From: an uncultured Lachnospiraceae bacterium
Lineage (GTDB): Bacteria; Bacillota; Clostridia; Lachnospirales; Lachnospiraceae
Direction: 5' to 3'
Length of the DNA stretch: 31,423 nt
NCBI GenBank assembly: GCA_900554205.1
Contig: USGM01000023.1
Coordinates: 1 to 31,423, forward strand
This document shows, piece by piece, positions 1 to 7,753 of this stretch. Below the pieces are notes generated by a model that worked only from the letters and a program-made list of their open reading frames with translations, had not been told where the DNA came from and ran no database searches. The translations under genes and the position numbers were made by a program. Positions within the stretch are counted from its first letter, which is position 1, and each line of letters starts with the position of its first letter.

Positions 1-125
1 AAAGCATGAATTTCTGAAATCAAAAGAAAGAATCATAGACTGAATACTCTGAATTTCATATAGATAAAATATGCTTTGCAAAAGCGTAACGGCACAAAGA
101 ATTTATTTGCGCGGATAAAATACAT

Positions 126-428
126 TCAACGTTCCGGTTCCTGCTGCTCCATGAGCAATTTCTGCTCTTTAATAGATTCGTCGCGCTGCTTCTCCATTCT
201 GCGGAAAATTTTGTAGGCCTCCTTTTTGACAGTTTTTCTGTCATTAAGGAGATAAAATTCAGGCGTCATAATCTTAATATAAGGGCCTATTGCAATCTGA
301 ACGTTTCTCGATGCCCAGCGTTTCAACGTTCTCTTCTTATGCATTGCCTTCAATTCTTCAAGATTTTCCACAAAATCTTCCACAATTTTGTCAAACTTCT
401 CCCTGCATTTCCCCTTAATCTCTTCCAT
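126..428 (-). CDS. small charged protein of unknown function
   Basis: I do not recognise this 100-residue protein. It is highly charged and predicted mostly helical, with a Lys/Glu-rich N-terminal half (EEIKGKCREKF, then a run of ELKAMHKKR) and a Glu/Gln-rich tail. There is no signal peptide or membrane segment, so it should be cytoplasmic. The ATG at 428 has a purine-rich AGGG-type site a few bases upstream. It follows the BlaI-like repressor gene by 34 bp on the same strand, so the two are probably co-transcribed. Coding potential is supported by the operon position and the absence of a better reading in other frames. Function is unknown. Confidence 0.6.
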   Translation of the reverse strand: MEEIKGKCREKFDKIVEDFVENLEELKAMHKKRTLKRWASRNVQIAIGPYIKIMTPEFYLLNDRKTVKKEAYKIFRRMEKQRDESIKEQKLLMEQQEPER

Positions 429-462
429 ACCCTGCCCTTCCGATTATACCTGTTTGCCTGTT

Positions 463-831
463 TTACTGCTCATATTTTTCCAACATTTTTCTGAGCTTAT
501 CCAGTTCCTCTCTCGACGGCTGCGTTGCCTCCAGAATCGCGGCACACATATCTCCCGGTAAAACGGCATCCTTAAAGCTACGATACATCTCCGTAAAATA
601 CTCCATAAGAACTTCCCTTCCCTTTTCTGTGGGACGGTACTGCTGCACAAATCCTCTTCTTGTCGACTGCAGACCTCCCGGTTCGATCACCCCCTTGTTC
701 TTTAATGCCCGCATAACTGTGATTGTCGTGCTCTGCATGAGATCCGGTACTACATTGACAATATCCGTGCTTGTCATTTCCTTTCCCGCATCATACATAG
801 CCTTTAATACATCTAACTCTCTCTGATTCAT
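463..831 (-). CDS. BlaI/MecI/CopY-like winged-helix repressor
   Basis: A 122-residue protein with a winged-helix DNA-binding domain over roughly residues 1-75. It begins MNQRELDVLKAMYDAGKEM and continues with a recognition-helix region (MQSTTITVMRALKNKGVIE) typical of the penicillinase-repressor family or a close winged-helix relative. The C-terminal 40 residues are helical and probably dimerise. Family members repress their own operon and nearby resistance or copper genes and are inactivated by proteolysis or ligand. No BlaR-type sensor protease lies in the window, so the signal is unknown. The ATG is preceded by a GGGG-rich ribosome site. The downstream partner is the unknown 100-residue protein. 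A PadR- or MarR-like assignment is less likely but possible. Confidence 0.7.
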   Translation of the reverse strand: MNQRELDVLKAMYDAGKEMTSTDIVNVVPDLMQSTTITVMRALKNKGVIEPGGLQSTRRGFVQQYRPTEKGREVLMEYFTEMYRSFKDAVLPGDMCAAILEATQPSREELDKLRKMLEKYEQ

Positions 832-1134
832 TTAATCATCCCCTTTTGTCTTGAATAATTATAGTTTATATTATCTTTTATAATTTTTCAATATCTCAAA
901 TTGACAATTAATAAAAATTTTAGATTTTCTAAAATAGTCTTTTTACATACTCAAATAGTGTGTTTCAGCAATTACCATATTATCAGCGTATTTCACGCAT
1001 AAAAAGAGACGTACCATTCCAAGCCAGAATTCACGTCTGCTAAACAGAACAATTATATTATCTAAAACCTGTACGATTGCTAAATTCTTTGTTATAATAA
1101 AGGAACAGCTTGCAATCATTTGAGGAGGATTACT
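832..1134. other. AT-rich divergent intergenic region with two hairpins
   Basis: About 300 bp between the BlaI-like gene (minus) and the LytTR gene (plus), very AT-rich over its first 110 bases. It holds two inverted repeats. The first is GCGT/ACGC at 986-998. The second is AGACGT (1007-1012) pairing with ACGTCT (1033-1038), with an inner ATTC/GAAT pairing. Read on the minus strand the second hairpin is followed by CTCTTTTTAT, so it resembles a Rho-independent terminator in that direction. A TATAAT-like box lies near 1093-1099 before the LytTR gene, without a clear -35. I see no convincing small gene here. Confidence 0.5.
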
Positions 1135-1878
1135 ATGCGATTTGCATTGGTCGATGATATGGCAGGAGCAAGAGAGCGCGTATTGAGACTGCTCTCCGAC
1201 TTTTGTAAGCAACGGGGACTTACCTATACCGTGGACAGCTTCAGCAGCGGCGAAGAATTTCTTGACGCCTTTGTTCCACTGTCCTACGATATTGTCTTCA
1301 TGGATATTTATATGGACGGCATGACCGGAATCGAGGTCGCCGAAAAACTGCGTGAGACCGACTCCCGCTGCCTTCTGATTTTCCTGACTGCCAGCCAGGA
1401 GCATATGAGCGATGCCTTTTCCACCCATGCCTTTGACTATGTGACAAAACCTGTAGAGCAGGCCAGTCTGTTTAAATGTCTGACAGATGCCCTGCGCATT
1501 CTGCCGGAGCAGGAGCCGCTGCTCTCCTTTTCCTCGAACGGAACGACCCTGCAGCTTCCCTACAATGCCATCTGCTCGGTGCGCTCTTCCGCGCATTCAA
1601 GCGTTCTCACTGACATTGAATGCAGGGAATACACAATATCTGCCCCCTTTACCTCATTTGTAAAGCCTCTCGATGCCAGGGACAACTTTCTTCTGGTCAG
1701 CCGCGGAATCCTTGTCAATCTCGACTATGTAACAGACTTTACGGAAAAGGAATGCCTCCTGCAAAACGGCGCCAGTGTTCCGATTACGCTGCGAAGACAG
1801 AAGCAGCTGGCTCAGATCTGGCGCAATTATGCTTTTGCAAAGCTTCACCGGAAATCCGCCTCATCCATCAATCCCTGA
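1135..1878 (+). CDS. LytTR-family response regulator (orphan)
   Basis: A 247-residue AgrA/LytR-type response regulator. Residues 1-115 form the receiver: acidic pocket near D7/D8, phospho-acceptor D57 (in VFMDIYMDGMTG), T85 and K105 (YVTKPVE). The rest is a LytTR DNA-binding domain with the characteristic LLVSRGILVNLDYV segment. The ATG at 1135 is chosen over an upstream TTG at 1120 because AGGAGG lies at 1123-1128, inside the longer reading. It is the only plus-strand gene in the window and has no adjacent histidine kinase. Its stop overlaps the 3' end of the convergent esterase-like gene by 11 bp. Target genes are unknown. Confidence 0.9.
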   Translation: MRFALVDDMAGARERVLRLLSDFCKQRGLTYTVDSFSSGEEFLDAFVPLSYDIVFMDIYMDGMTGIEVAEKLRETDSRCLLIFLTASQEHMSDAFSTHAFDYVTKPVEQASLFKCLTDALRILPEQEPLLSFSSNGTTLQLPYNAICSVRSSAHSSVLTDIECREYTISAPFTSFVKPLDARDNFLLVSRGILVNLDYVTDFTEKECLLQNGASVPITLRRQKQLAQIWRNYAFAKLHRKSASSINP

Positions 1879-3169
1879 TCTCTGTCGGATGTGCCTCCGG
1901 TACAAGGATCATTCCATCGTACAGCTCCGAGGGGCTGCGATAGATCCGGTAAGTGACGGGGAAGAAATTCATGTATAAGGCATTATACCCTTCCCCCAAT
2001 GAACCCATGTATATCGTGCCGTCAATCTGTTCCCGCAGGCTGGAATCCTCCGGAACCTCCGAGAAGTCGAGCCAGCACATGTCAACTCCGGCTTTCTTCG
2101 CCGCCTTCGCAAGGGAATCATAGGAATAGAAGGTATGCTTCATTCTTTCGCCGCTCTCCCCCTTGGGCAGATTACAGCTTGATCTGTAAAAATCTGTCCC
2201 TATCACAAAGTATTCTTTACCAAGCTCATCTGCCAGAAGATTTCCCATCTCTTTATTGTCACCTGAACCATAGTATCCCACACGCTCCACGTGCCCGTTG
2301 TGTCCCGAGACAAAGATGCATTTATTACCTCTCTGCTCCTCCATCCCGAGCACCCACATCGTATTTTCCGCCATCAGCTTATCCCTGAGTGCCGTATAAT
2401 TGATCCCTGTATATTCCACTCCCGCAAAATCAAATACCTTTTCAAGCTCTATATTCTGTAAGAGGATTTCTGCAAAGTGCTCCGCCATTGCTGCCTCTTC
2501 CCCCTCTATGTCCGCAAGCTCTTCCTTAATGCCTGTCAGGATTTCAGCCCTCTGCTCTGCGCTGTACTGTGTGTCGATGTCCTCCCCGTTCCAGATCAGC
2601 CCAAGCTCTGTGGCATCCAGTCCCAGGGCATTTACCGCCTCCGTCAGATACCGGTAGTTATATGCATAACGCTGCATATCCATGCCATAAAACCGAAGAT
2701 CGTCTCCTTCTCCAGCCTTCTCATTGTACTCTCTCATATAAGAGATCAGCTCCGCCATCTCATCCGTTCTGTAAATGGCAAACCCGATTGCAGCGGCTGC
2801 CTCCGCCGCAGTGCCGTCTCCCCCGTGTATATAGCGGTTGACATACTCACACCCGCCGAAGTCACCTTCCAGAACGAAGGCGCGCACGCCTTCCCTTTCC
2901 ACCAACAGCCTGAAAACATCCAGCTTTAACTGCTGAAACTCTATGTTTCCATGGCTGGCTTCCCCGAGTGCCACGATCCGTGTTCCCTCGGGAATGCTGA
3001 TATTCTCTACTGCTTTGGCATATCTGCCCAGCTCATTCACATCAGCGCAGGGGCCCGTTCCAAACCCTCCGAAATAAGTATATATCCTGACTGCCAGCGC
3101 CAGAAGTATAAGCAAACACAATCCGACCTTCAAAACCGGGTGTTTCTTCTTTTTAATCTTCTCTTCCAT
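1868..3169 (-). CDS. membrane-anchored erythromycin-esterase-family protein
   Basis: A 433-residue member of the erythromycin esterase (EreA/EreC-like) family. After a Lys-rich start, one hydrophobic segment (about residues 11-33) anchors the protein, placing the catalytic part outside the membrane; classical Ere macrolide esterases are cytoplasmic. Family motifs are intact: LGEASHGNIEF (E70, H73), FVLEGDFGG (E101), R134 region, and FVSGHNGHVER (H290, H293). It starts 20 bp after the ABC permease gene with an AGGAG ribosome site, so it is the last gene of the Bce-like operon. By family it would hydrolyse an ester or lactone. Macrolide activity is not established, and the context suggests an envelope-targeting antibiotic or a cell-wall substrate instead. 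Confidence 0.85.
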   Translation of the reverse strand: MEEKIKKKKHPVLKVGLCLLILLALAVRIYTYFGGFGTGPCADVNELGRYAKAVENISIPEGTRIVALGEASHGNIEFQQLKLDVFRLLVEREGVRAFVLEGDFGGCEYVNRYIHGGDGTAAEAAAAIGFAIYRTDEMAELISYMREYNEKAGEGDDLRFYGMDMQRYAYNYRYLTEAVNALGLDATELGLIWNGEDIDTQYSAEQRAEILTGIKEELADIEGEEAAMAEHFAEILLQNIELEKVFDFAGVEYTGINYTALRDKLMAENTMWVLGMEEQRGNKCIFVSGHNGHVERVGYYGSGDNKEMGNLLADELGKEYFVIGTDFYRSSCNLPKGESGERMKHTFYSYDSLAKAAKKAGVDMCWLDFSEVPEDSSLREQIDGTIYMGSLGEGYNALYMNFFPVTYRIYRSPSELYDGMILVPEAHPTEIRD

Positions 3170-3189
3170 GATTTATATCTCTCCTGTCC

Positions 3190-5193
3190 CTATCTTTCAT
3201 TCCCGTACACAATCCGGTAATACTGTCCCGAAGTCGCCTTGTACACAAGCGCATATACCACGATAAAGAGCATGCAGACCACCGCAATGGAAATTGCAAA
3301 GGTAAGTCCATCCACAATCAGCACCATGCGTAAAAACAGCCTGAGCACCTTGCTTGCAACTACAACGTGCAGAATCGCTCCTGCCACGGGAAGGAAGAAC
3401 AGAATCATCACCTGTCTCTTTATGGTGCTCTTTGCTTCCTTCTCCGTAAGTCCGACCTGCGAAAGAATCTTAAATCTTCTCTGATCCTCAAAGCCCTCTG
3501 AAGTCTGCTTGTAATAGATAATCAGCACGGTAGCCAGAAGGAAGAGAACCGCCAGAAAGATTCCCACAAAGAACGCTCCCCCGTACAGATTGTAAAAGAA
3601 CATACGATCCTTTGCTTTTAAACTGGTTTCAAAACCATATCCCGCCCGGTTCAGCTCCTCGGTAAAAGTTGTCATTTCCTGTTCAGAAATCTCTTTCTGC
3701 GTATTGAATCCAATGTAGACGCTGTATGCATGGGTATTCCCGATGTAAGTGTCATCCTGTAAAATGCGGTTCAGCTCCTCCTCATCCCTCAGTACAATAA
3801 TTTCCCTCTCAAACAGGCTCATGGTCGGGTCAAAAATATAATACAGTACCCCTCTGTCTGCCTCGCCTGCCACCTCATAATCTTTTCCCCTGAGCGTCAG
3901 TCTGTCCTCTTTTTCACGCTCGTCTGACCGACAGATCAATATCTCATTCTCCGCCAGCGTAAGCTCCGTTCCTGCATAACGGTTATAGTCCTCCAGTGTC
4001 ACGAAATACAGATCCACGCAGCTCGCCAGATCAGAAAATCCGTCCGCAGTCATTGGCTCCAGCGCAGCCCCATTCTTCATCATGACTGTATTCTGAAACT
4101 GTCTGTAAATAATTTCGTCGGCAGGAATGTCCGCAGCCTCCGCCGCGCGTCTTACCGCATCTGTGTATGCCTCTTCCATCCCACTGTTTTCCGCCTGTGT
4201 CTCGATCTTGACATCTGTCGGGAATTTGTCGTTAATATTTTTCTCCCCAAGCATCATAAGGGAAGAGCCGCAGGTGAGCAGGATAATCACGCCTGTGGAA
4301 AGGACACATATGGATGCCAGACCCGCAGCATTATGCTTCATACGGAACATCAGGTTCGACACGCTGATGAAATTCCGTGTCTTAAGATAATATTTCTGAT
4401 TCCTTTTCAGCAGCTTCAGCAGGAAAATACTTCCCGATGTAAACAGACAATAGGTTGCAATAATTACAAGGAGAATGCTGACGAACATGACCCCGAGCGC
4501 ATCCCCCACGGAATTCGCCGTAATTGCCAGCCAGTAACCGCCCGCCAGAGTCAGAATACCGATGATTAAAGGAATAATCTTCACCTTCGGCTCCCGCTCT
4601 CCCGTGGTGTTACTGTGTAACAGTTCGATCGGGTTGCCGACACGGATGCAGCTGACATTGTAGATCAGGCAGCTGGCATAAATGATAACAAAAATGATTA
4701 ACGTGTTCTTCACACTCCGCGCGGAAAAGATCAGTCCGCTCACAGGCGCCTGTCCGATAATTTTATACAGGACGAGCAGCATCAGCTTGCTCAGAAAAGT
4801 TCCGGCGAGCATTCCCGTAAAAATGCAGATTACCGCATGCAGCAGGCTCTCCAGCGCCATGATGAAGGTGATATTTTTCTTCGACATTCCCAGCACTCCG
4901 TAAAGCGCCATCTCCTTTTTCCGTCCCTTTATGACAAACTGGTTCGCATAAACAATAAAGAATATGGAAAAGACCCCAACGATCTGACCGGCGATCTCCA
5001 ACAGGATCGCAATGGTCTGTGCCCCATAAAATGCTTCCTTGTGATCTACATAGATATAAGGGCAGAATGCCAGTGTATTCAAAATATAAAAGATCATGAC
5101 CGTAAGAGACCCTGCTGCCAGATAGGGCAGCAAAACTCTTTTGTTCTTCTGCATTCCGCTGAATACAAATCTTGTCAGGAGCTTATGACTCAC
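3190..5193 (-). CDS. BceB-type FtsX-domain ABC transporter permease
   Basis: A 667-residue integral membrane protein with about ten predicted helices: TM1 near 20-42, TM2-TM6 between 60 and 260, TM7 near 290-315, then a large extracellular domain of about 220 residues, and TM8-TM10 from about 540 to 655. This layout is that of BceB/YtsD permeases, which detect or remove antimicrobial peptides bound to lipid II-cycle intermediates and signal to a partner kinase. The start is a GTG that overlaps the last codons of the ATPase gene by 11 bp, with GGCGAGG upstream, implying translational coupling. Substrate specificity cannot be read from the sequence. Confidence 0.9.
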   Translation of the reverse strand: MSHKLLTRFVFSGMQKNKRVLLPYLAAGSLTVMIFYILNTLAFCPYIYVDHKEAFYGAQTIAILLEIAGQIVGVFSIFFIVYANQFVIKGRKKEMALYGVLGMSKKNITFIMALESLLHAVICIFTGMLAGTFLSKLMLLVLYKIIGQAPVSGLIFSARSVKNTLIIFVIIYASCLIYNVSCIRVGNPIELLHSNTTGEREPKVKIIPLIIGILTLAGGYWLAITANSVGDALGVMFVSILLVIIATYCLFTSGSIFLLKLLKRNQKYYLKTRNFISVSNLMFRMKHNAAGLASICVLSTGVIILLTCGSSLMMLGEKNINDKFPTDVKIETQAENSGMEEAYTDAVRRAAEAADIPADEIIYRQFQNTVMMKNGAALEPMTADGFSDLASCVDLYFVTLEDYNRYAGTELTLAENEILICRSDEREKEDRLTLRGKDYEVAGEADRGVLYYIFDPTMSLFEREIIVLRDEEELNRILQDDTYIGNTHAYSVYIGFNTQKEISEQEMTTFTEELNRAGYGFETSLKAKDRMFFYNLYGGAFFVGIFLAVLFLLATVLIIYYKQTSEGFEDQRRFKILSQVGLTEKEAKSTIKRQVMILFFLPVAGAILHVVVASKVLRLFLRMVLIVDGLTFAISIAVVCMLFIVVYALVYKATSGQYYRIVYGNER

Positions 5194-5953
5194 TGTCCTC
5201 GCCTCCCCTCATGAGAACCGTCACAGAATCACATATCTTGTCAAGCATCTCACTCCTTGACATTTCCCCTCTGTAAATCTGATGAAATACCTCACCGTCC
5301 TTGATGAACATTACGCGGTTTGCGTAGCTCGCCGCCACATTGCTGTGCGTTACCATCAGGATTGTCTGTCCGCTCTCGTTGATGCTGCGGAGCTGTCTCA
5401 GCAGGTTTGTGGATGCCCTCGAGTCCAATGCACCGGTCGGCTCATCCGCAAAAAGGATCTGAGGCTGCGAAATCAGCGCTCTTGCCACCGCCGTTCTCTG
5501 CTTTTGCCCGCCGGACACCTCATAAGGATATTTCTTCAGGAGCTCCTCGATACTGAGCTGCTTTGAAACCTGATGCACCTTCTCATCCATCTGCCTGATG
5601 TCCTCGCTTGCGAGAACGAGCGGCAGCTTGATATTGTCCTCTATTGAAAAATTATCCAGAAGATTAAAATCCTGAAAGATAAAACCAAGATTCTTTCTTC
5701 TGAAAATCGCCCTGTCGTCATCCTTTAACGTTGCATAGTCCTTCCCATCAATCAATACCTTTCCCGCCGTGGGACGATCCAGACATGCAAGAATATTCAA
5801 AAGGGTGGTCTTACCGCTTCCCGATTCTCCCATGATTGCGACGAACTCTCCCCGCTCCACCGTAAAATGAACATCCTGCAGGGCAGTGACCTCATTGCCA
5901 CCGAGCCTTGTCTTATAAACCTTTTTCACATGACTGACCTCTAAAATAGCCAT
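5183..5953 (-). CDS. BceA-type ABC transporter ATPase
   Basis: A 256-residue MacB/LolD-like ATPase. Walker A is GESGSGKT (42-49), the Q-loop lies in FIFQDFNLL (about 91-99), the signature is SGGQK (147-151), Walker B is ILFADE (166-171), the D-loop ALDS follows, and the switch histidine is H203. It should pair with the overlapping FtsX-type permease to form a BceAB-like transporter powering antimicrobial-peptide detoxification. The ATG lies 89 bp downstream of the kinase stop. That gap carries a putative inducible promoter and response-regulator site, so the transporter genes can probably be induced separately from the two-component genes. Confidence 0.93.
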   Translation of the reverse strand: MAILEVSHVKKVYKTRLGGNEVTALQDVHFTVERGEFVAIMGESGSGKTTLLNILACLDRPTAGKVLIDGKDYATLKDDDRAIFRRKNLGFIFQDFNLLDNFSIEDNIKLPLVLASEDIRQMDEKVHQVSKQLSIEELLKKYPYEVSGGQKQRTAVARALISQPQILFADEPTGALDSRASTNLLRQLRSINESGQTILMVTHSNVAASYANRVMFIKDGEVFHQIYRGEMSRSEMLDKICDSVTVLMRGGEDSES

Positions 5954-5982
5954 TTCTTTTTCTCCCTTCCTTTGATGTACCC

Positions 5983-6011
5983 ATCATAACAAAAAAGGAA
6001 ATGCATTGCCC
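5983..6011 (-). promoter_or_regulatory. putative activator-dependent promoter of the BceAB-like genes
   Basis: Read on the minus strand, TATGAT (5983-5988) forms a -10 box with a 17-bp spacer to a poor -35 (GGGCAA, 6006-6011), 30 bp upstream of the ATPase start. A weak -35 placed just downstream of a response-regulator-like repeat fits an activated promoter. The same stretch can also form an AT-rich hairpin (5994-6003 with 6025-6034, loop 21 nt) followed by T residues, so a weak terminator between kinase and transporter genes is an alternative reading. Confidence 0.4.
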
Positions 6012-6020
6012 TCTCATTAG

Positions 6021-6050
6021 CTTACATTTCCTTTCCGAAATCTTACATTT
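6021..6050. promoter_or_regulatory. direct repeat, likely response-regulator operator
   Basis: An exact 9-bp direct repeat, CTTACATTT, occurs at 6021-6029 and 6042-6050. The repeat period is 21 bp, two turns of the helix, so both copies face the same side of DNA. OmpR-family regulators bind such tandem sites. The distal copy overlaps the last codons of the kinase gene and also forms the small palindrome CTTAC/GTAAG at 6042-6057. The proximal copy ends about 10 bp from the putative -35 of the transporter promoter. Confidence 0.5.
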
Positions 6051-6966
6051 TTGTAAGGTCAGCCTGATTCACTTTCTCGTACTGCATCAAAATAATGACC
6101 TTTGTTCCCTCATTCACCTTCGATTCGACCGCGATGGAATGCCCGAGCTTCCTGCATATTTCCCTGCACAGATAAAGACCGAGCCCGCTTGCCTTCTTAT
6201 CCATTCTGCCGTTATAACCGGTAAATCCCTTTTCAAAGATTCTCGGCATGTCCTCCTCTTTGATTCCGATGCCGGTATCGCTGACCACGATCCGCAGACC
6301 ATCCCCGCATTCCTCCCCCGAAATGCAAATCTCTCCGCACATTGTATATTTGAGCGCATTTGACAGCACCTGCTCCAGCACAAAGGAAAGCCACTTTTCG
6401 TCCGTCAGCACCTGATAATTCAGCTGTTCCAGCTTAATCGCAAGGTGCTTATAGATAAATATCGTGGAATATTTCTTCACCACGCCCTTCACAATTGCTT
6501 CCAGATCACAGTTCTGCAGGATCATGTCGTTTCCCATGTTTTCATAGCGCGTATAGCCCAGCGCCATTTCTACATAGCCCTCTATCTTGATCAGCTCCTG
6601 CCGGCACGCGATTGCAGAAATGTCCTTTGCCTGCAACAGCACATTCAGGGCGGAGATCGGCGTCTTGATCTGGTGCGTCCAGAGCACAAAAAAATCTTCT
6701 TCCTCCTGATACTTCTGCCACTTCATCTGATCCCCGGAATCCGGCAGGTTATTCCTTTCCGCTTCCTTCGCTCTCCGCTCCTTAAATGCCTTATACTGCA
6801 TCCCCATGGCAAAGAACCAGAAGACAAGATAAAATCCGGCAATATAGAAACCGTATTCTATATTCACGTCATACAAGATCGTTATCACCGCTATCATTGC
6901 CAGAAAAAAAGGACAAACCCAGAAAAATGCTCTATTTTCTTTTAAAAAGCTCCGCCGTTCAGACAA
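6043..6966 (-). CDS. BceS-type intramembrane-sensing histidine kinase
   Basis: About 307 residues from the proposed TTG start. Two transmembrane helices separated by only a few residues (about 13-31 and 37-56) leave almost no extracellular sensor, the hallmark of kinases that take their signal from a partner BceB permease. The DHp motif is FVLWTHQIKTPISALN with H98. The HATPase domain shows the N-box (EQVLSNALKYT), G1 (VSDTGIGIKEEDM) and G2 (KASGLGLYLC). The TTG at 6966 overlaps the end of the regulator gene by 8 bp and gives the usual short N-terminus (SERRSFLKE). A start at 7020 is open but would add 18 residues that simply shadow the regulator gene. Confidence 0.88.
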   Translation of the reverse strand: MSERRSFLKENRAFFWVCPFFLAMIAVITILYDVNIEYGFYIAGFYLVFWFFAMGMQYKAFKERRAKEAERNNLPDSGDQMKWQKYQEEEDFFVLWTHQIKTPISALNVLLQAKDISAIACRQELIKIEGYVEMALGYTRYENMGNDMILQNCDLEAIVKGVVKKYSTIFIYKHLAIKLEQLNYQVLTDEKWLSFVLEQVLSNALKYTMCGEICISGEECGDGLRIVVSDTGIGIKEEDMPRIFEKGFTGYNGRMDKKASGLGLYLCREICRKLGHSIAVESKVNEGTKVIILMQYEKVNQADLTKM

Positions 6967-7627
6967 TGTACCCCAGCCCTCTCTTCGTCTTGATAAAATC
7001 CGTAATTCCCGCTGCCTCAATCTTCTTTCTGAGCCGCGCCATGTTGACTGTCAGCGTATTGTCATCCACAAATTCCTCCGCTCCCCACAGTCTCTCCATC
7101 ATCGCTTCCCGGCCTACGACCTGCCCCTGCCGCTCCATGAGTACCTTCAGCATCAGGAACTCATTTTTGGTGAGCTCCAGCCTTTTCCCCTTGACCATCA
7201 CAGAGGTGTCGTCTAAGTTCAGAACCACCTCTCCGCACACCAGCACATGTCTCTCCAGATTCGTGCCGTAGCTTCTGCGCAGAACCGCCTGCAGCTTCGC
7301 CGTCAATACCTGCAGGTCAAAGGGCTTGGAAATAAAATCGTCCGCGCCCATATTCATCGCCATGACAATATTCATGTTGTCATCCGCCGATGAGATGAAC
7401 ACAATCGGAATCCTGGACACCTTCCGTATCTCGCTGCACCAGTAAAAGCCGTTGTAATACGGAAGCTTGATGTCCAATAAGACAAGATCCGGCTGAAATC
7501 GCTGCATTTCCCCTATAATGTCCTCAAAATTTTCCGCACATTGGCACTGCATCTGCCAGCCCTTCAGATGCTCTGCAACTGCCCCGGCAATCACAGGATC
7601 ATCCTCTACCACATATACTCTGTTCAT
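6959..7627 (-). CDS. BceR-type OmpR-family response regulator
   Basis: A 222-residue regulator from the ATG at 7627. The receiver has acidic residues E8/D9/D10, phospho-acceptor D52 in LVLLDIKLPYYNG, and a conserved Lys in DFISKPFDLQ. The C-terminal winged helix (about 125-222) contains LELTKNEFLMLKVL and DDNTLTVNMARLRKK, typical of BceR/OmpR proteins, and ends KTKRGLGYIV. A GTG three codons upstream is also possible. It overlaps the kinase gene and should activate the downstream transporter and esterase-like genes through the direct repeat at 6021-6050. Confidence 0.92.
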   Translation of the reverse strand: MNRVYVVEDDPVIAGAVAEHLKGWQMQCQCAENFEDIIGEMQRFQPDLVLLDIKLPYYNGFYWCSEIRKVSRIPIVFISSADDNMNIVMAMNMGADDFISKPFDLQVLTAKLQAVLRRSYGTNLERHVLVCGEVVLNLDDTSVMVKGKRLELTKNEFLMLKVLMERQGQVVGREAMMERLWGAEEFVDDNTLTVNMARLRKKIEAAGITDFIKTKRGLGYIV

Positions 7628-7666
7628 GGTGAACACCCGCCATTATTCTCGTGTTTTTCTTCCTGA

Positions 7667-7697
7667 TAAAATACCGTGCTACAAGAGCACCCGGTAT
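7667..7697 (-). terminator. probable Rho-independent terminator after the sugar-transport operon
   Basis: ATACCG.TGCT at 7671-7680 pairs with AGCA.C.CGGTAT at 7686-7697 around the 5-nt loop ACAAG, with one or two bulged bases. On the minus strand the stem is followed by TTTTATC, a short T tract. It lies about 57 bp past the stop of the last permease gene and before the two-component regulator gene, so it should separate the two operons. A TATGAT box slightly upstream could belong to the regulator gene, in which case the hairpin would sit in its leader. Confidence 0.5.
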
Positions 7698-7753
7698 GCT
7701 TTCATCATAACACCTTCCGTCTGTTTCGTCCATGACCAGCTATAGTCTTTCAC

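Noticed and set aside
1..125. Possible terminator (GCTTTTGCAAAGC) downstream of the first gene
   Set aside because: The stem is short and imperfect and is followed by a mixed AT stretch, not a clean T tract.
943..1596. 217-codon open frame on the minus strand across the LytTR gene
   Set aside because: It is antisense to a clearly real LytTR gene, has no recognisable domain and no ribosome site at its start.
2477..2929. 150-codon plus-strand frame inside the erythromycin-esterase-like gene
   Set aside because: It is the complement of a gene with clear family motifs; its composition (Cys/Leu/Arg/His-rich) is that of a shadow frame.
6445..6945. 166-codon plus-strand frame across the kinase gene
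   Set aside because: It is antisense to the kinase DHp and membrane region and has no start signal or domain.
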